A stretch of DNA of 64,000 nucleotides, taken from NCBI GenBank assembly GCA_947170265.1, contig CAMVSV010000002.1, forward strand, positions 1-64,000, written 5' to 3'. Source of the DNA: an uncultured Prevotella sp. (GTDB lineage Bacteria; Bacteroidota; Bacteroidia; Bacteroidales; Bacteroidaceae). The stretch's first letter is position 1; the number at the start of each line of letters is the position of its first letter. The notes below the pieces were generated by a model. That model ran no database searches and was not told where the DNA came from. It saw only the letters and a program-made list of their open reading frames with translations. Of this stretch, positions 62,934-64,000 are shown in pieces. The position numbers and the translations under genes were made by a program.

Positions 62934-63566
62934 TCATGGTTTCGAAACCACCGTTTTCCTTTCCCCATTGGTTTCCTCCATCATCATCTTTCGCCATTTG
63001 AAGAAACCAAAGACGGCAATCACCACATACAAAGCATAGAGCGATGCCTTGAAAGGTATGTCCTTGTAGAAATAAAGCACACTCGTCACCACATCCACGG
63101 CAATCCAGATGAACCACTGTTCAAGATATTTCTGCGCCAAAGCCCATACACCCACGAGGCTCAGGGCGGTGGTGAAGCTGTCGGCAAGCGGAACCTTTGA
63201 GTCGGTGTAGCTCACGAGAATCCAGTAGATGGCTCCCCAGAGCACGAGGGTGATGGCAGTCCACGGCAGTATGAGCGACCGTTTGAAATGAGTCACCCTC
63301 AGTGAGGGTTCCTTTTCGCTGTCTCCGCTTTTCCTCATCCAGTTGTAGAAGCCGAAGAAGGTTGCAGCCATGTAGTAGAGTTCCATTCCGCAGTCGGCAT
63401 AGAGTCCCGTCTTGTAATACAGCACCATATCGAGCAGCTGCATGACGAAGCCCACCACCCACATCATGACGCTTGCCCTATACTCAAAGAGAATATAGAG
63501 CAAGCCCAGGATGGTGGTCACCGCGTCCAACCAGTGTATGTCTGTCAACACATCCATAAGCTGCAT
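62934..63566 (-). CDS. pnuC: PnuC-family vitamin transporter
   Basis: A 210-aa inner-membrane protein with about seven hydrophobic segments and the family motifs LGLLYILFEYRASVMMWVVG, YKTGLYADCGMELYY and FGFYNWMRKSG (the NW core). PnuC-type carriers take up nicotinamide riboside or, in the PnuT branch, thiamine. It lies 7 bp after a TonB-dependent receptor gene, so the receptor probably passes the same vitamin through the outer membrane. In Bacteroidetes a receptor-PnuT pair is a known thiamine-uptake arrangement; here the substrate is not settled. Confidence 0.88.
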   Translation of the reverse strand: MQLMDVLTDIHWLDAVTTILGLLYILFEYRASVMMWVVGFVMQLLDMVLYYKTGLYADCGMELYYMAATFFGFYNWMRKSGDSEKEPSLRVTHFKRSLILPWTAITLVLWGAIYWILVSYTDSKVPLADSFTTALSLVGVWALAQKYLEQWFIWIAVDVVTSVLYFYKDIPFKASLYALYVVIAVFGFFKWRKMMMEETNGERKTVVSKP

Positions 63567-63573
63567 GACGCGA

Positions 63574-64000
63574 TTAGAATCTCAGTGTGAGGCTTGCCAT
63601 GGCTGTGGTACCTGCCGATGGTGTGAAGCCAATCTGGTAGTAGCGGTTGTCGTTGCTGTGTCCGTAGCTCTCGCAGATGGCAGAGTAAACCCATCCGTAG
63701 GCAGCATATCGGCGGTTGAGGATGTTGTTTATGCTGAGCGACAGCACCACTTCCTTCAGTCCAAGAGCCTTTTCCACCTTGGAGGCATACTCAAGGGTGA
63801 GGTTTGAGGTTGAGAAGCTTGGCAGCGAGCGTTCCTTGTTCTCAGTGTTGTCGAGATACTGGCGGCTCACGAAATTGGTATGCCACACTGCCGTGAAGCC
63901 CTTATAGTGGAAGTTGGCAAAGCCGTTGAGTATGGCAGAGGGTGAGAAGGCGAGCGTGGAATTGGAGTAATGGAATTCTCTGAGTTCGTCGCCGTTGCCG
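63574..64000 (-). CDS. TonB-dependent outer-membrane receptor (C-terminal part)
   Basis: The last 141 residues of a receptor whose 5' end lies beyond the window. Beta-barrel strands are evident (YSNSTLAFSPSAILNG, NFVSRQYLDNTENKE, SLSINNILNRRYAAYGW), ending in the aromatic MASLTLRF strand typical of outer-membrane barrels. NILNRRYAAYG is a signature of the last strands in this family. The reading frame is open to position 64000. The tight coupling to pnuC suggests vitamin uptake. Confidence 0.9.
   Translation of the reverse strand, partial: GNGDELREFHYSNSTLAFSPSAILNGFANFHYKGFTAVWHTNFVSRQYLDNTENKERSLPSFSTSNLTLEYASKVEKALGLKEVVLSLSINNILNRRYAAYGWVYSAICESYGHSNDNRYYQIGFTPSAGTTAMASLTLRF

Overview
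The window is a 64 kb piece of a Bacteroidales chromosome, most likely from a Prevotella-like species. The main reasons are as follows. Many genes are preceded by the Bacteroidetes sigma-A promoter pattern (TTTG, a 19-20 bp spacer, then TAnnTTTG) and few by a clear Shine-Dalgarno sequence. A PorQ-type type IX secretion gene is present, together with several secreted proteins ending in the short ...VNGKK(V/Y)(I/V)K tail common in Prevotella. The cydAB operon begins with a DUF4492 gene, and a secreted C10 cysteine protease is present. The species itself cannot be named from the sequence.

Layout. The left edge cuts a tRNA-Arg(CCG). Next come an Mrp/ApbC ATPase, a leftward four-gene efflux operon (TolC, HlyD, two ABC-2 permeases, no ATPase gene) and a rightward DUF4492-cydA-cydB operon. 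These are followed by alaS, a MerR regulator and a leftward parA-parB-DUF5683-mltD-rel operon. From 20.1 kb a rightward block runs surE-lpxB-rRNA methyltransferase-thyA-folA. A leftward block (24.8-32.1 kb) holds sugar-nucleotide genes (rfbB, a 3,4-ketoisomerase, an aminotransferase, an acyltransferase) interleaved with purT, a sigma-region-4-like small protein, a cytidylate-kinase-like protein and a MATE exporter. The middle contains a secreted X25-type protein, nagB, a BASS-type transporter, trmO, two small membrane proteins, an M6 metalloprotease and clpB. From 43.1 kb runs a rightward cluster of a very large alpha-2-macroglobulin, a DUF1573 protein, ispH, a C10 protease and a 57-residue peptide gene directly after the protease. 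Then come leftward cmk and porQ. A scarred accessory patch (56.0-57.9 kb) holds an orphan gene between remnants of an HTH regulator and an ISL3-type transposase. The right end carries a free-standing class II ribonucleotide reductase C-terminal domain, folB, an amidase, an MlaD protein, dnaA, pnuC and the end of a TonB-dependent receptor.

Most genes are core metabolism and cell envelope. The less ordinary content lies in the intergenic DNA and in a few small genes. (1) A 77-bp tandem repeat occurs at two loci and carries a full Bacteroidetes promoter at exactly the same distance from two unrelated start codons. (2) 15-bp palindromes spaced at exactly 22 bp occur at two loci 38 kb apart. (3) A nested GC-rich inverted-repeat element is present with a second, half-size copy. 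(4) A 57-aa peptide gene lies 3 bp after the C10 protease stop codon. (5) An RNR C-terminal domain stands alone as its own gene.

All calls are from reading the sequence and remembered family features. No database search was run.
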